Shown here piece after piece: positions 46,740-58,089 of a stretch of DNA of 64,000 nucleotides (within the stretch, counting starts at the first letter, position 1; every line of letters starts with the position of its first letter). Source of the stretch: Histoplasma ohiense. Its lineage: Eukaryota > Ascomycota > Eurotiomycetes > Onygenales > Ajellomycetaceae. The stretch covers positions 1,116,001-1,180,000 of the forward strand of contig JAEVHH010000003.1 of NCBI GenBank assembly GCA_017607445.1, read 5' to 3'. The notes under the pieces are model-generated. The model did no database searches, was not told where the DNA came from, and saw only the letters and a program-made list of their open reading frames with translations. The position numbers and the translations under genes were made by a program.

Positions 46740-46808
46740 ATGGAAGCCATGAATTTCCTTCAGCTGCGGACAATGTCCAACAATGATCAAGGTATCTCAA
46801 TGGAGTAA
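46740..46808 (+). promoter_or_regulatory. Upstream ORF in the THI4 leader
   Basis: In unspliced RNA an ATG at 46740 opens a 22-codon frame (MEAMNFLQLRTMSNNDQGIS...) ending at TAA 46806-46808, with two further in-frame ATGs. After splicing at 46792/47003 the frame still ends before the THI4 ATG, at a TAG near 47050. In fungal TPP-controlled genes, retention of such uORFs under high thiamine lowers translation; that this happens here is inference. Confidence 0.6.
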
Positions 46809-47003
46809 CTCATATGCATGAACCGGTGTTCGATCTCTTATTCCATCCCGCACATAGCCGCATCCACCTCTTCTGCCCCACACTTGATGCAAAAGAGAGA
46901 TATTGCTATTTTGCGGGAAGGCTCTGAGGGATCGTTCTGAAATTATACGGTCATAACTTGATCTGGATAATACCAGCGAAAGGATCATGCTTTCTCTCCC
47001 CAG
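46792..47003 (+). other. 5' UTR intron of THI4 carrying the riboswitch
   Basis: The donor is CAAG|GTATCT at 46792 and the acceptor CTCTCCCCAG ends at 47003, 56 bases before the THI4 ATG. The TPP aptamer lies fully inside. A second possible donor (CCG|GTGTTC, about 46826) lies in the aptamer 5' arm. Confidence 0.7.
46816..46990 (+). promoter_or_regulatory. Thiamine pyrophosphate (TPP) riboswitch aptamer
   Basis: The 3' half has the near-invariant core: CTGAGG at 46923-46928, then CTTGATCTGGATAATACCAG followed by CGAAAGGATCATGC. P1 pairs GCATGAACC (46816-46824) with GGATCATGC (46982-46990) with one mismatch. P3 is long, as in fungi, with GATCTCTT pairing with AAGAGAGAT and an inner TCCCGCA/TGCGGGA helix. 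Its position in an intron upstream of THI4 matches the known fungal arrangement, in which TPP binding shifts splicing and represses thiazole synthesis. Whether it works through alternative donors here was not tested. Confidence 0.95.
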
Positions 47004-47059
47004 ATCCCCTCCACGTCAGCCCAACTATACTCCTAACATGTTGCATATAGTATCTGAAA

Positions 47060-48150
47060 ATGTCTCCTCCATCAGCAACATACGACGTAGTAGCTGCAGC
47101 AGCTACTTCTGTTGCAAAAACTAACAAACCCTCCACTGCCCATGGGAGCCTTACTAGTACCAGCACCATTTTGGATGAATTTGCTGGGAAATGGGACGAC
47201 TTCAGCTTCGGCCATATCCGCGAGAGCCAGGTCTCCCGCGCCATGACGCGTCGCTATTTCGAGGATCTGGACACCTATGCTGAGAGCGACATCGTGATTG
47301 TCGGCGCTGGATCCTGCGGTCTCAGCACTGCGTACGTCCTGGGCAAAGCTCGCCCGGATTTGAAAATTGCCGTTATTGAGGCCTCCGTCTCTCCTGGTAC
47401 GTACGACCTACATACACCCTCTAAATCAAGAGCAAGGATTTCAGCTATATAAGGCGCAATTCCCTACTAACACGATTTTCAGGCGGTGGTGCGTGGCTCG
47501 GCGGCCAGCTGTTCTCCGCCATGGTCCTCCGCAAGCCTGCGGACCGTTTTCTCGATGATCTGGGGGTTCCGTACGAAGAGGAACCCTCCAACCCCAACAT
47601 GGTGGTGATCAAGCACGCGGCACTTTTTACTTCCACTTTGCTCTCCAAAGTACTCTCCTTCCCAAACATCAAGCTTTTCAATGCTACTTGCGTTGAGGAT
47701 TTGATCACCCGTCCATCCCCGGCTGCAGGCGACGGCGAGGGTATTCGCATCGCCGGTGTCGTGACCAACTGGACACTCGTGACTCTCCACCACGATGATC
47801 ACTCCTGCATGGACCCAAACACCATCAATGCACCCCTGGTCATCAGTACCACCGGTCACGATGGTCCGTTTGGTGCTTTCTGCGCCAAGCGTCTCGTGTC
47901 CATGGCTGCCATTGAGAAACTGGGCGGTATGCGTGGACTGGACATGAACTCAGCTGAGGAGGCCATTGTGAAGAATACTCGGGAGGTGACTAAGGGGTTG
48001 ATTATTGGAGGCATGGAGTTGAGTGAAATTGACGGGTGGCACCGGATGGGGCCTATCTTTTCAGCCATGATGCTTAGTGGTGTGCGTGCAGCGGAGGTTG
48101 CTTTGGAAGTTTTCGAAGAACGAAAGAGAGAGTGCGCTGATAAAAAATGA
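47060..48150 (+). CDS. THI4: Thiamine thiazole synthase
   Basis: Exon 1 is 47060-47396, the intron is 47397-47482 (GTACGT to TCAG), and exon 2 is 47483-48150, giving 334 aa. It makes the thiazole precursor of thiamine from NAD and glycine, donating sulfur from its own cysteine, so each molecule turns over once. Visible motifs are VGAGSCG (about 81-87, dinucleotide binding), the GGGAWLGGQLFSAMV loop, and the suicide Cys221 in DHSCMDPN. A second conserved block is IIGGMELSEIDG near the C-terminus. The intron falls within a Gly codon and splicing restores SPGGGAW. Control is by the TPP riboswitch in the 5' UTR intron. Confidence 0.97.
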
Positions 48151-48820
48151 ATGCTAATTTCCGATCCCGCAGTCCCGGAAAGGTTGGCGGGAAAGAATGT
48201 GGAAATAGTACATGTTCTAAACACGCGTGTTGTTCTGGGAGGCTAAAATTGTAATTAATTTCTTTTCTGGTTATTCATGGGCTGCCAGTCTGCCATTGCC
48301 CTCTGTTGTTAACATATTGGTGTTCCTTCCATCGGGAGGCGATACTAATGTACTTGAACACATGGGAATTTGCAGTCAAAGCTTGCTACATTACCCATTG
48401 AACATATGAATGCAAAATTATATAAACGCAAGATAGTGTCCAGTTTCGGAATGGCCACCAACTGTCAATTATCTCAATAAAGTTGACCTCATTCAATGTT
48501 CAAATCTAAATTAGGAATGCAATGGAACTCATCACTGAAAAGCGTTATATAAACCCTAAAATTACTTGGTAATGAATGAGGCCTTGTGGTTGTACACTCG
48601 GTAAATTTGATCAAGGATTGCACAATAGTACTTATACATTTGAAATGCATCGCACGCGACAAAAACACAAAACATCAACCCTCCCCACGAGACTCCAAAA
48701 ACGGCCCCAAAAAATCTCATCACAAAATCATCTGTCTGGTAGAAAAATATTAAAAGGATTATTGCAAAACAGGAAGAAAGAAAGAAAAGAAGAAAAAAGG
48801 AGAACCTCCGCCCAAAGCTC
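48151..48820. other. Convergent intergenic region
   Basis: 3' flanks of THI4 and ISC1. Two overlapping frames across 48562-48873 are shadows or UTR. No feature recognised. Confidence 0.5.
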
Positions 48821-50431
48821 TCAAGGAAACCAACCTCTCTGCGCAGGATTCGGTGACCTTTGCTCCTCTTCAATATCCAAACCTAAACCCAACACTATCC
48901 TCCTTGCATTCCGAATCTCCCACTCAAACTCATTAAGTGCCCGCAGCTCACTGCTCACAAATAAGCAGCTAATCAAAAAATTAACGAACCCACAAAGCAG
49001 GAAAAAGGAGCCAAGAATCAGGAGAATGAACGCGATAAACGCTCGAGCAACAAACCATACACCAATCATACAGCCAAGGAAGACGAGAAAGGAGAAGAAA
49101 AAGAAGAAAAAGCGTAGACGGCGGTGGAATCGCTCTCGAGCGGAGTAGTCGGATATCATGTAAAGGATCTGGTCGTAGGTATCTGCCGTGAGCGTTGCTT
49201 GCTGTTGTTGGCGTGCTACAGCGGCATTCGCTTGCGACGGCGGGCTCGAGTTTTCAGCGTTTTCAGCAGTAATATGGTCAGCTTCGCCTGCAGGGGACCT
49301 GGAGAGACTGGATTCGACATGCTTTTGAATGGGGAGGAAGGAAGACGGGCCTTCATCGCCGTCGTCGGCCTCCTTGGTTATATCCAGCTTGATTGTGGCT
49401 TCGACGCCGAAATGGTCACTTAATGAGCAGTGGAGGTGTGGGTGCCGTTCCAGCATGCATACCCGGGCAGACTCAATGTCCCATTTCCTCAGCGAGGAAA
49501 AGTTGCTGAATGAGCCGTCTCCGACGAATATGTAGTCTAGGCGTTTCGCGAGAGGATCAGGGCGTTGGCCATCAACTGGCATGGGACCTTCGCGCTTGAG
49601 GCGTTTCTGCTGCGATTTGCTCCAGCGCCACGTATTCAGGATGCTATCGCATGTAGCCCCATTTTCGGAAATGTTGAAATCAGCGGATGGGACAGGTTTC
49701 TTCCGGCTCATTTCGGCGGGGTCTATCGCCGCGCCGATCGATGAGTCTGGGTGGAGATGGCCCCAAACGTCCTTGACTGGTGCATGTGAAGTAATGAGTC
49801 GATGCGCAAAAGATTGTGGAAGCATGTTAAAATCTCCAAGGCCGACGACCAAGTGCCCCTTTTCAGCAGCGGCTTTCATTAATTTGGCAATCTCCCAGGC
49901 TTGCGCAGTTCTGTGGCAGATATATGAATCACGCGGCTCCCTTTCATAGGGGGCATGGAGATGTGTACAGAAGACATCCACAATATCAGCAGCCGCAGGT
50001 CCAATACGGATCCTCGCACATGCGACCCCCTTTCCAACATACCAATCACCCCTGAAGATTGCACTTGGACGACCATTCAACGGATATGCGTGCATGGTAC
50101 TTTCTTCGATAGGCCATTTTGAGAGAATAGCTAAACCACCGCCAAATATCCCACTAAAATAAAACTTGCCGTATGGGAGGATCTCCCGAGTCTCTCTCCG
50201 GATATTGTGGTAGTCCTCCCGACTCCAGCATTCTTGTAGACCGACAATATGTGGGGTGTTTTCGGAGAGCGCTATACGCTTCCCAATTTCAATGAGGCGC
50301 TCGCGGCGGTATTCAGAAATATATTTCAGACCCCAGCAGTTGAGGGTGAGTACGTTGATCTTCGCTGGAAGCTCATCGCTGTTATGGGGGTGCATGGTGG
50401 AAGCTGCAGCGTCAAATTCCAGAACAGACAA
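48821..50431 (-). CDS. ISC1: Inositol phosphosphingolipid phospholipase C (neutral sphingomyelinase family)
   Basis: Single exon, 536 aa, close to the family size. The N-terminal endonuclease/exonuclease/phosphatase fold has NVLTLNCWGLKY (about 26-37), LQECW with the metal-binding Glu, FCTHLHAPYE, GLGDFNMLP and the terminal SDHFG. A Gln/Ser-rich linker follows. Two hydrophobic helices near residues 430-485 (FLVFLGCMIGVWF and FILLILGSFFLLCG) anchor it. The enzyme cleaves inositol phosphosphingolipids to ceramides in ER and mitochondrial membranes. The second Met (MHPHN, residue 13) is an alternative start. It is divergent from the WD40 gene, with 322 bases between starts. Confidence 0.93.
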   Translation of the reverse strand: MSVLEFDAAASTMHPHNSDELPAKINVLTLNCWGLKYISEYRRERLIEIGKRIALSENTPHIVGLQECWSREDYHNIRRETREILPYGKFYFSGIFGGGLAILSKWPIEESTMHAYPLNGRPSAIFRGDWYVGKGVACARIRIGPAAADIVDVFCTHLHAPYEREPRDSYICHRTAQAWEIAKLMKAAAEKGHLVVGLGDFNMLPQSFAHRLITSHAPVKDVWGHLHPDSSIGAAIDPAEMSRKKPVPSADFNISENGATCDSILNTWRWSKSQQKRLKREGPMPVDGQRPDPLAKRLDYIFVGDGSFSNFSSLRKWDIESARVCMLERHPHLHCSLSDHFGVEATIKLDITKEADDGDEGPSSFLPIQKHVESSLSRSPAGEADHITAENAENSSPPSQANAAVARQQQQATLTADTYDQILYMISDYSARERFHRRLRFFFFFFSFLVFLGCMIGVWFVARAFIAFILLILGSFFLLCGFVNFLISCLFVSSELRALNEFEWEIRNARRIVLGLGLDIEEEQRSPNPAQRGWFP

Positions 50432-50753
50432 GATGTGACAAATACGGAGGCAGCGCAGGCGGAAATGTCCAAGCTGGAATCAAAAACAAAGTCAAGTCAA
50501 GACGACCTGTCGAGTTATTATAATGGTGTTGCCATCGCAGGCGACGACGACGATGTGGTGGCCACCAAGATATGCGCCACCGCCGCTTTCTATTCTTATT
50601 CTGCCAATCAACGCGTCTGTCAAAAGCGCGACCCGCCAGTCGTGCAATTACGACTTCCAGACAGGCTCGGAGCAGGTTCGCAAGGAAAACCTGCTGCATG
50701 TTTCTGCCATTCGAAGGGGTTTGTTGTGTTTGATATCGGCGATTCCTTTCATA

Positions 50754-52438
50754 ATGGCAGAAGAAAGCCACCCCTCGAAAAAACGGCGTTTGGAGAACGG
50801 TTACACCGCGACACCGGAAACCTCCTCTGACGAGCTTGCAGCAAACTCGGATGTCGAGCGGAGAGGAGAAAATTGGGCGGAAGAAACCCCCATAGTTTAC
50901 AGATCGTCTATGGAATACAAAAGGGATCGCTTCGTGAGCCGGAGTCGCAGCCGCAGTCGCGGCCGCAGCCTCAGTCACAGCGGGTCAGGGAGCCCAGACG
51001 AGCTCGCAGAGGATGCCAGCACTTACTGGCGGCGACGGAGGTCCGGGATACATAGCATGACCTCCTCGCGAGAAGATAGCCCGCAAGAAAGCGATCGCCC
51101 GGATGGATCGGAAAACGGCCCATTTGATCGGGGAGTTAGTGAGCGCTCCGTCGAACTCGATTCATCGCCAACTCCCACACCGCTGTCGCCATCGCCTCCG
51201 CCAAAACCAGAACGATTATACTACCGAGAAAAGTATGTACTGAAAGGACACCAGCTGGGAGTGTCAACTGTCAAATTCTCTCCCGATGGATCTATGATTG
51301 CTAGTTGCTGTAAGGATAGAACTCGAATGAACTCTTCTATACTTTGTCTGTGGTCTAACATATTGGGAGCAGCTGCGGATGCTACAATAAAAATATGGGA
51401 TACGGCTAGTGGACGACTCATCCATACATTCGAAGGACATTTGGCTGGCATTTCGACAATATCATGGAGCCCAGACGGAGCTATAATCGCATCGGGGTCT
51501 GACGATAAGTCTATTAGATTGTGGCATGTTTCAACTGTGAGCTTTCATCCCGGATACGCTTTCCCACCGTGTATTCTTCATGTCCTGATCAATCTAAATT
51601 TCTGTAGGGAAAACCACATCCCAACCCTTTCCTCGGCCACCACAACTACATATACTCCGTCGCCTTCTCTCCAAAAGGAAACATGCTTGTCAGTGGATCG
51701 TATGACGAAGCCGTTTATCTATGGGACGTCCGATCCGCACGGGTAATGCGCTCACTCCCTGCCCACTCTGATCCTGTTGCTGGTGTCGATATTGTGCGCG
51801 ATGGAACGCTTCTTGTTTCATGTGCAAGTGATGGCCTCATTCGCATTTGGGACACTGGCACAGGACAATGCCTCCGGACTCTCGTCCATGAAGACAACCC
51901 TCCCGTTTCAGCTGTGAAATTCTCGCCAAATGGCAAGTACGTGCTCGCATGGACGCATGACGACTGCGTTAGGTTGTGGGACTACGTTGAGGGTCGATGT
52001 ATCAAGACATACCAAGGCCATAAAAATAGGAAGTATAGTCTTTCAGGCGCTTTCGGGGTGTACGGTGCACTTGGCGGTGAGGTTATGGCTTTCGCAGCCA
52101 GCGGAAGCGAGGATGGGGCGGTGCTTTGTTGGGATGTGGTTAGTAAGAAGGTGCTACAGAAGCTTGAGGGGCATTCTGATGTTGTTTTGGATGTTGATAC
52201 GTACTGTTCTGGGGAGAACCGGTTAATCGCAAGTTGCGGTTTGGATAGGACAATACGAGTTTGGGAGGAGGAACAGCCCATCCTAGGGTCGAATCACCAG
52301 ACTGGCACAAGGGACAAGCTCCCAGAACATGAGATACGAGAGGATGAGTTATCGGGTGTCGACGATAACATTGATGCACGTGTACAAGTTGAAGCTGACC
52401 TCGACATGGATGTTGACGGCGATACCCTTCTGAGATGA
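50754..52438 (+). CDS. WD40 protein, SWD3/WDR5-like (Set1/COMPASS type)
   Basis: Exons 50754-51309, 51373-51536 and 51608-52438, giving 516 aa. Introns are GTAAGG to GCAG and GTGAGC to GTAG; they join SC to SADATIKIWD, and HVST to GKPHPNPFLGHHNYIYSVAF. Residues about 1-155 are charged and Ser/Arg-rich, with an RSRSRSRGRS stretch. About seven WD repeats follow: LKGHQLGVSTVKFSPDG, FEGHLAGISTISWSPDG, FLGHHNYIYSVAFSPKG, LPAHSDPVAGVDIVRDG, then three more including LEGHSDVVLDVDTY. The repeat pattern fits the histone H3K4 methyltransferase subunit Swd3/WDR5. The acidic C-terminus is an extra feature. The exact orthologue name is inference. Confidence 0.85.
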
Positions 52439-53344
52439 TGGGTTTTGCTTCGAGTTATCTTCAATAATGATATTTTGTGAAATCTTATCTAGCAAGATAT
52501 AAGACTAGCCGCATATCGTCGATAAAGAGATTTTAGTTGCTGCACAGGCTAAACTCCTGACCATCGTCTCCGGCAATTGCTATGAGTTGGGTATATTTAT
52601 TTGACTGAGACGATTGGGCAGTGTGCGACCCGTCGATTTTAATGCGGGCATTTAGGTATTCGCATCATTATGCTATTTCATAATACCACATTTTTCCCAA
52701 GCCCACGTATCCAAGCAACATAATCCCGGCAGAAGATGGACAGAACAGTACTCTGATTTCTAGCCATATTCCAGACATCTAGATGCTGTTGGCGAGGATG
52801 TTTATCAGCCTATGTAAAAGATACATTTTTCCACTCTAGCGTTCATCAGCTCCAATTAGTAACATACATATACATATACCGAATACATGATTTAGCTTAC
52901 AGTTTGACCATGGTTTTATAAAAGTCAATCTTGGACACCCTTCCTATGCTAGGGTGAGGTTAATAACTTGATCCATGCCCAAGCACGAATGTTGTGAGGG
53001 GACAAGGTGAATGTTTTGCAAATCGCCCCAGTAGTGTAGAGGAGTATGTTTGCAGTCACAGCTTGTTCCATACTGTTTTAGCTTACTATCAAAATTTCCT
53101 GGTTACAAAGTTCCGATCGCCACATTTCATTTGCGGGTATATGAGAGTATGATACTGTAGATACACTTTAACAACTCTGCCACTCTCGATCGGAAAATGA
53201 AGAATGAATGGTCCCAAGAGCCAGAGATAATCCAGCAATAGAATGCAAAATGTAATACAGTTGCCCGAGACAAACCGAAAAGTTACGCCGCGGCCCACAA
53301 CACTAAATTGCTAGAGTCCCGGATATTAGGTTTCAAGCTATATG
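52439..53344. other. Convergent intergenic region
   Basis: 3' flanks of the WD40 gene and the GH128 gene. AT-rich, with no gene or repeat recognised. Confidence 0.5.
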
Positions 53345-54139
53345 TTAGATGGTGCTATAAATTTGGCCGACAGAAGACAATGAACCTCCCCGTGCAAGCG
53401 TATCAACGAAGAAATAGGCATAGCGCTCCACGCCAGCATTATTATCTAACCAAGGGAGCACCTCTTTCAGGAATTGTACCTGCTGCCACTCATTCCCTTG
53501 CGCCCCAAATTCAGTAACCCAGATAGTGGCAATTCCATAATTCTTGGCAAGGACAATTGCATCGGAAATGTAGCGTTTGAAGTCATCCACATTTCTAGCC
53601 GGACCGTGCCAATGGACAGCGAGGAAGTCAATCTTGCATTTCCCCCCGCAGATGTCGAGGAAGTTTTTCATCCAGCCAAGTCCTAACGGGGGGGCCCCAT
53701 TGGAAACGGCCGGGGAGCCTAGGCGGGCCCTGCCTGAGTACTGGTTCATGTACTTCATATAAGCTTGCGCGGCAACTTCAGGAGTCATATTGGCTTGCGA
53801 GAGTATATCGGGTTCGTTGAACGCAAGCAGGTTTTTGCTCCCGGAAGCAAGGGATGCTTCAGCATCACCGTACCATGATCCGAAGCTCCTCGCTCCCCAA
53901 AGCATGGGCACAAATTCAATGCTCGAAGTATCGCCCCAAGACCTGCCATTCCAATTATAGGACCAGGAAAAGGACTCTCCAATGCGGAGGAATATGGGAA
54001 GGAGGTTACCATTGTTGTAAGCAAGACCGCGTTTTCCCGAACCTGATCGCGCAGCAATGGCGTGAGAGTCAGCTGAAGGCGCGCAGGAGGCAGCGCTAGC
54101 CAGCACGCTCGTGACAAGTAGGGATTTCAATGACACCAT
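53345..54139 (-). CDS. Secreted GH128-family glucanase (Asl1-like)
   Basis: 264 aa from MVSLKSLLV, chosen because it opens a good signal peptide (hydrophobic residues 4-17, then SCAPS); a Met six codons upstream (54157) is the alternative. The catalytic core has GLAYNNG, SWSYNW, FVPMLWG, AFNEPD (acid/base Glu) and IWVTEFGAQG (nucleophile Glu), and ends with ERYAYFFVDT. These are marks of glycoside hydrolase family 128, which acts on beta-1,3-glucan; fission yeast Asl1 is a relative with a role at the cell wall. No GPI signal is seen, so it should be secreted or wall-bound. Confidence 0.9.
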   Translation of the reverse strand: MVSLKSLLVTSVLASAASCAPSADSHAIAARSGSGKRGLAYNNGNLLPIFLRIGESFSWSYNWNGRSWGDTSSIEFVPMLWGARSFGSWYGDAEASLASGSKNLLAFNEPDILSQANMTPEVAAQAYMKYMNQYSGRARLGSPAVSNGAPPLGLGWMKNFLDICGGKCKIDFLAVHWHGPARNVDDFKRYISDAIVLAKNYGIATIWVTEFGAQGNEWQQVQFLKEVLPWLDNNAGVERYAYFFVDTLARGGSLSSVGQIYSTI

Positions 54140-55615
54140 GACTTGAATTCGAATCAAAGCGGAGTTCAGGTTTAAATAATGGAACTTATTTTCGTGGTGG
54201 ACGGAGAGTATCTTTGAGCACCTTAAGTGAGAAAGAGTTGATTCAAGGAGAACCTGCGGATTTTTCTAGAGAGGAAACTTTGAGGTTAGGGGTATAGTGT
54301 TAGATAGACATTAACGATGAAAATCGGGCGTATAACGCTGGTATTTATGCGCGCAACGCTGGCGCATAACTGAAAATCGCTATGCCATTTTTCCATTGAA
54401 GAAATGAAACTTCAAGCTAAGGATAGAATGACCCAGTTGCTAGAGACCAAAACTGGAATGATACGTAGACCTTTTAGTGCTATTAGCATATGGTAGCCAA
54501 GCATGTTAGTTGATGAAGGTACAGGTATCTTGACGAAGACATCAAGGAGGGCCTAGACCTGGCGACCCTGAACGTTTCCGGATGCTTTCAAGGGTCTGGG
54601 GGGGGTGGTTGGGCGATGTAAAGCTATTGACTTGGCGTTCCTGAAAGTCTATCTAATGCTCGAACGAACATTGGACAAAGCCTTGTATTTGAGGACTCCA
54701 TTCGAACTCTGCTTATGATCCACCTTTCGAAATCTGGTAGCTCATAAACCTTGAAAAAGAATAGCTTGGGAAATCGAGATTAGAAAACTCGCAATGTCGC
54801 TATATTTGTGGGAGGCTCAAGGTGTGAAGTACCCGCTTGTGTCCAAATTGGGTATAGCGTCGAAACCTTATTCTATCGACCTTGTTCTTCCACGAGGCTA
54901 ATCGTGCCAAGATGCCAGACCGTTTTATCGACCATAAGGCAGGGTTCGACCCAGATAGGCCTTACTCCCAACATGGGTACCATGGAATAACCAGCAAGCC
55001 CCGACAACATAAAGAAGCTGGATTAAATGAGTTGTCGTAGGTAGGGCTGGTTGAGGGTCTTGAAAGTAGGCTCCTGTTTGATAGTGTAGGTGCTCTTGCA
55101 TTGGAGACTTTTAGCAGGCTGAAGAAGATGCCAATACATGCCCATATATTAGCAGTGCCTTCATTGCCACCCTGAAGGGAATGGATCAAGGGTTTTTGTA
55201 TATATGTACTCCGTACATGTATATACATATATGTGCCAAGTTAGGCACCCTCTTAGTGCAGGAAACTTGAACGCTTTTTTCGAGAGTATGTATAGCATCA
55301 ATCGACGACTATGAAAATGAGGATCGGTTAAAATTAGTTATCCGTGGTTTAAAATTTTTTCCTGTGCAGAGGTGTATAGCAGGAACAGTACCATAATTCT
55401 CTGTTCAGAGAGTTGTTGGTGTCTTCCGCGGAACGAAACGATTTCCCGCAAGGATGATTCCAAAATTTTCAATAATAACCAGGCGTTTCGCTTGATACGC
55501 ACATGCCGAGCAGTGCTGAAGATTTGCTGGAAATATAAAAAGGCCACAGCAGCGTCCACACCATTGAGTACGAGATAGCACCATGTTTTCAACCATCACT
55601 CTTGGGCAATGATCC
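54140..55615. other. Intergenic region, about 1.5 kb
   Basis: Upstream DNA of the GH128 gene and the 3' flank of the RED-like gene. A small direct repeat (AACGCTGG twice, about 54337-54365) is seen. Open frames have no recognisable domain. Confidence 0.5.
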
Positions 55616-57447
55616 TTATTTCTCACCTTGGCGTCTCCCTTCGAGCACCTTCATCACATCGTTTACACTATCCTTGTCGCCTTTCTTCTTTTTAGGGCCT
55701 CGCTTCCTTTTAGTCCCCCTGCAGCGGCCCTCCGCTTCCCAGCCCGCCTCCTCATCATCTTCGTCTCCAAATCTACTTCCACCAAACCCAAGATCCAGAT
55801 CCATTGCGTCTTCTCTTTCTCGTCTCTTGGCCTCTTCTAGAAACTTTTTGCGTTTGAGAGTCGCCTCTTGATCTAGGCCAGCGCCATCATCGAGGTCGAC
55901 CGGAGATGCCTGCCTAATCGCTGCAGCGCGTTTTAGTGCCGCAAGTATGGCTGGGTCACTGGAAATCGAAGAAGGCTTGTTCACCGTTTCTCGATCTTCT
56001 CTGGTACTGGAGGACGTAGCAAAGTAATCCCGGACTTTCGCTGGCTGAGGGAGGGGTTGTTCCCGCTGCGCATGGCCATCATTGACTATATCCACACGAG
56101 GTGGTGAGGCGTTCCCTTTCATTTCATTATCTGATTCGTCGGAAGATGAAGATCCATGATCATCCTCATCCTCCATGTCGGCAAGCGGATTATAGTCCCT
56201 CCCAACGCCCTGGAAAATATCATCGTCTTCTTCCTCCACTGTCACGGCTGCATTCGCTCGCGACAGAACTTCAGCAGGGACATCCATACCCAGTGGCTTT
56301 GCATGTTTGTCGACTGGTAAAAGCCCAGAGTCCTCACTTCTCTGTGCTTGATCGTCTGGTTTATCAAGCCATCGAACTTTCCTCTTTGTCTTCCCCTCTG
56401 AATCAGTTGTAAGAAGGACTTCTCGTCGTCTGCCGTCCTCATTCGTTTCAATCCACCGCTTTTTTTCAGACTTTGATCCTATTTTTTTAAACCTTTCGCC
56501 AAGTGCCGAAGCGGGAGGTTCAGAGATGTGTTGTTGCATCTCAGGAGCAGCCCGGGAGGCCTTTAACTTTTTCAAAATTTCATCTCGGGTCATTCTTCGA
56601 CCACCATCCAGCGACGGAGGAGCCATAGACCCTTTCTTAACCTTCTCAAATTTTTGCGCAGGCTCCTTAACTTCCTTCTCTTTCTCTTCAAGAACCATGT
56701 CAAACTCCTCATCGATATCCCGAACGACCTTCTCCTGCGGCTGTCCAGACACCCCATTTTCGGACGCACTAGGAGGAGGCGCATTGATATCTTCCCCAGC
56801 CTTAACCCTCCGCAATAGTTTCCAATCCAGTCCTTTGATCAAATGTGTGCTTTTCACATCGCCTCCAACCCCAATCTCCTCCCTAAGTTTCTCGAACGTA
56901 GGCTGGTCGACCTGGCCAAGTTTAACCATATCCTCCAACGCTCGAACCCTGTGCTCCGGGTCATCATCTCCCCGATCGTCACTACCATATCCTTCTACAT
57001 TCCTTTCTTCATCCTGACCTGCCCGCCGCAGAAGTGTTCTGTCCTGGTATCCCTCGGCCAACTTGGTACCCTTGGGAGCAGCTGAGGATCTGAATTTCTT
57101 CGCAGGTGGTGGTCGCGATTCACGGCGATGGTCGGCTGATTGACGAGCAAAATCTACGCCGATGACTGAGCGACTGCATGAGCATGCATGAGCAAACAAG
57201 AAAGCAAGAAGAGTTAGCCCTAAAATGTTCTAGAAACAAACTTGACAACAGCTCTTGAAGCGTGGGAGTAAGGGAATACGTACGGAGTCATAGGAATTTT
57301 CGATCGCATATTAGAACCAAAAGCTGCAGCCTTCGAACGCGCGGCATCCCCGCCAACAGGTGACGCTTTTTTGGCAACTGTAGAGTCATGGCCCGTTTTT
57401 TTCGATTGGTCTTCGAAAAGCAAGCGTCGAAATTGCTCGTTGTTCAT
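55616..57447 (-). CDS. RED/IK-like splicing factor
   Basis: Exon 1 is 57447-57284, the intron is 57283-57174 (GTACGT to GCAG), and exon 2 is 57173-55616, giving 573 aa. The first exon begins MNNEQFRRLLFEDQ and the splice joins IPMTP to RSVIGVDFARQ, leading to GYQDRTLLRR, the pattern of the RED N-terminal domain. The rest is highly charged: EHRVRALEDMVKLGQ, a KGLDWKLLRRVKAGED segment, then acidic disordered runs (DLDLGFGGSRF near the end). RED/IK proteins act with SMU1 in the precatalytic spliceosome. A Met nine codons upstream is an alternative start. Name assigned at family level. Confidence 0.75.
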
Positions 57448-58089
57448 GGTTTCTGCTATGGATGACGCACCCACTTTGAGAAGTGATTTTGTATCCCTAA
57501 ATCTGTTTGAAATATGTTCCAGTGAACCACGTCATTTTTTTTTTTTTTTGTTTTGCTGAAAAAGCAGAAGAGCCAAGTTCAGTTTATCACTCAATGTACA
57601 GATCTTGTACCTAAACTGTACAGAATAGTTAAGTGATAGTTAACTAGCGTTTCGGATGAAGACATTCTGGCCAGCATGATTACATAATCAGCACTCCCGC
57701 CCGTCGACCATCAGTTAACATCCTGGTCCAAGTTTTCTTCGATTCGCATAAAACTACAATTTGTTGTAGTAACTATGTCGCTTTTTGCGTGGGGGAAAAA
57801 TCGCAATTGGTAGTAGCTACACCATGGGGATGAGCAAGCGGCTACAACATAGTACTCCTTGATGGATAGACTTGCGGGAACACATGATACCGGAAGAACG
57901 ATAGCACAAAACAAAGCAGGAAATGCGCTTTCGTCATAAAAACAAACGTGAAGAGTAACCGAGTAAATAAAGCATTGTAGCTCGCTCGCCATTCGACAAA
58001 AATGGGCTGGGGAGGGGTTAAGAAAACACAGCATGCTCAACCGTTTCAATTCCAATTTCCCAACTTAAACATAAATACCCTACAACACC
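57448..58089. other. Intergenic region between RED-like gene start and UBR1 end
   Basis: Contains a poly(T) run at about 57538-57549 and a minus-strand frame (57711-58055) of low coding character, probably UBR1 3' UTR. Nothing else is seen. Confidence 0.5.

Noticed and set aside
54337..54365. AACGCTGG direct repeat
   Set aside because: Two short copies only; consistent with chance.
56526..57017. Plus-strand Ser-rich 163-aa frame
   Set aside because: Antisense to the charged RED-like exon.
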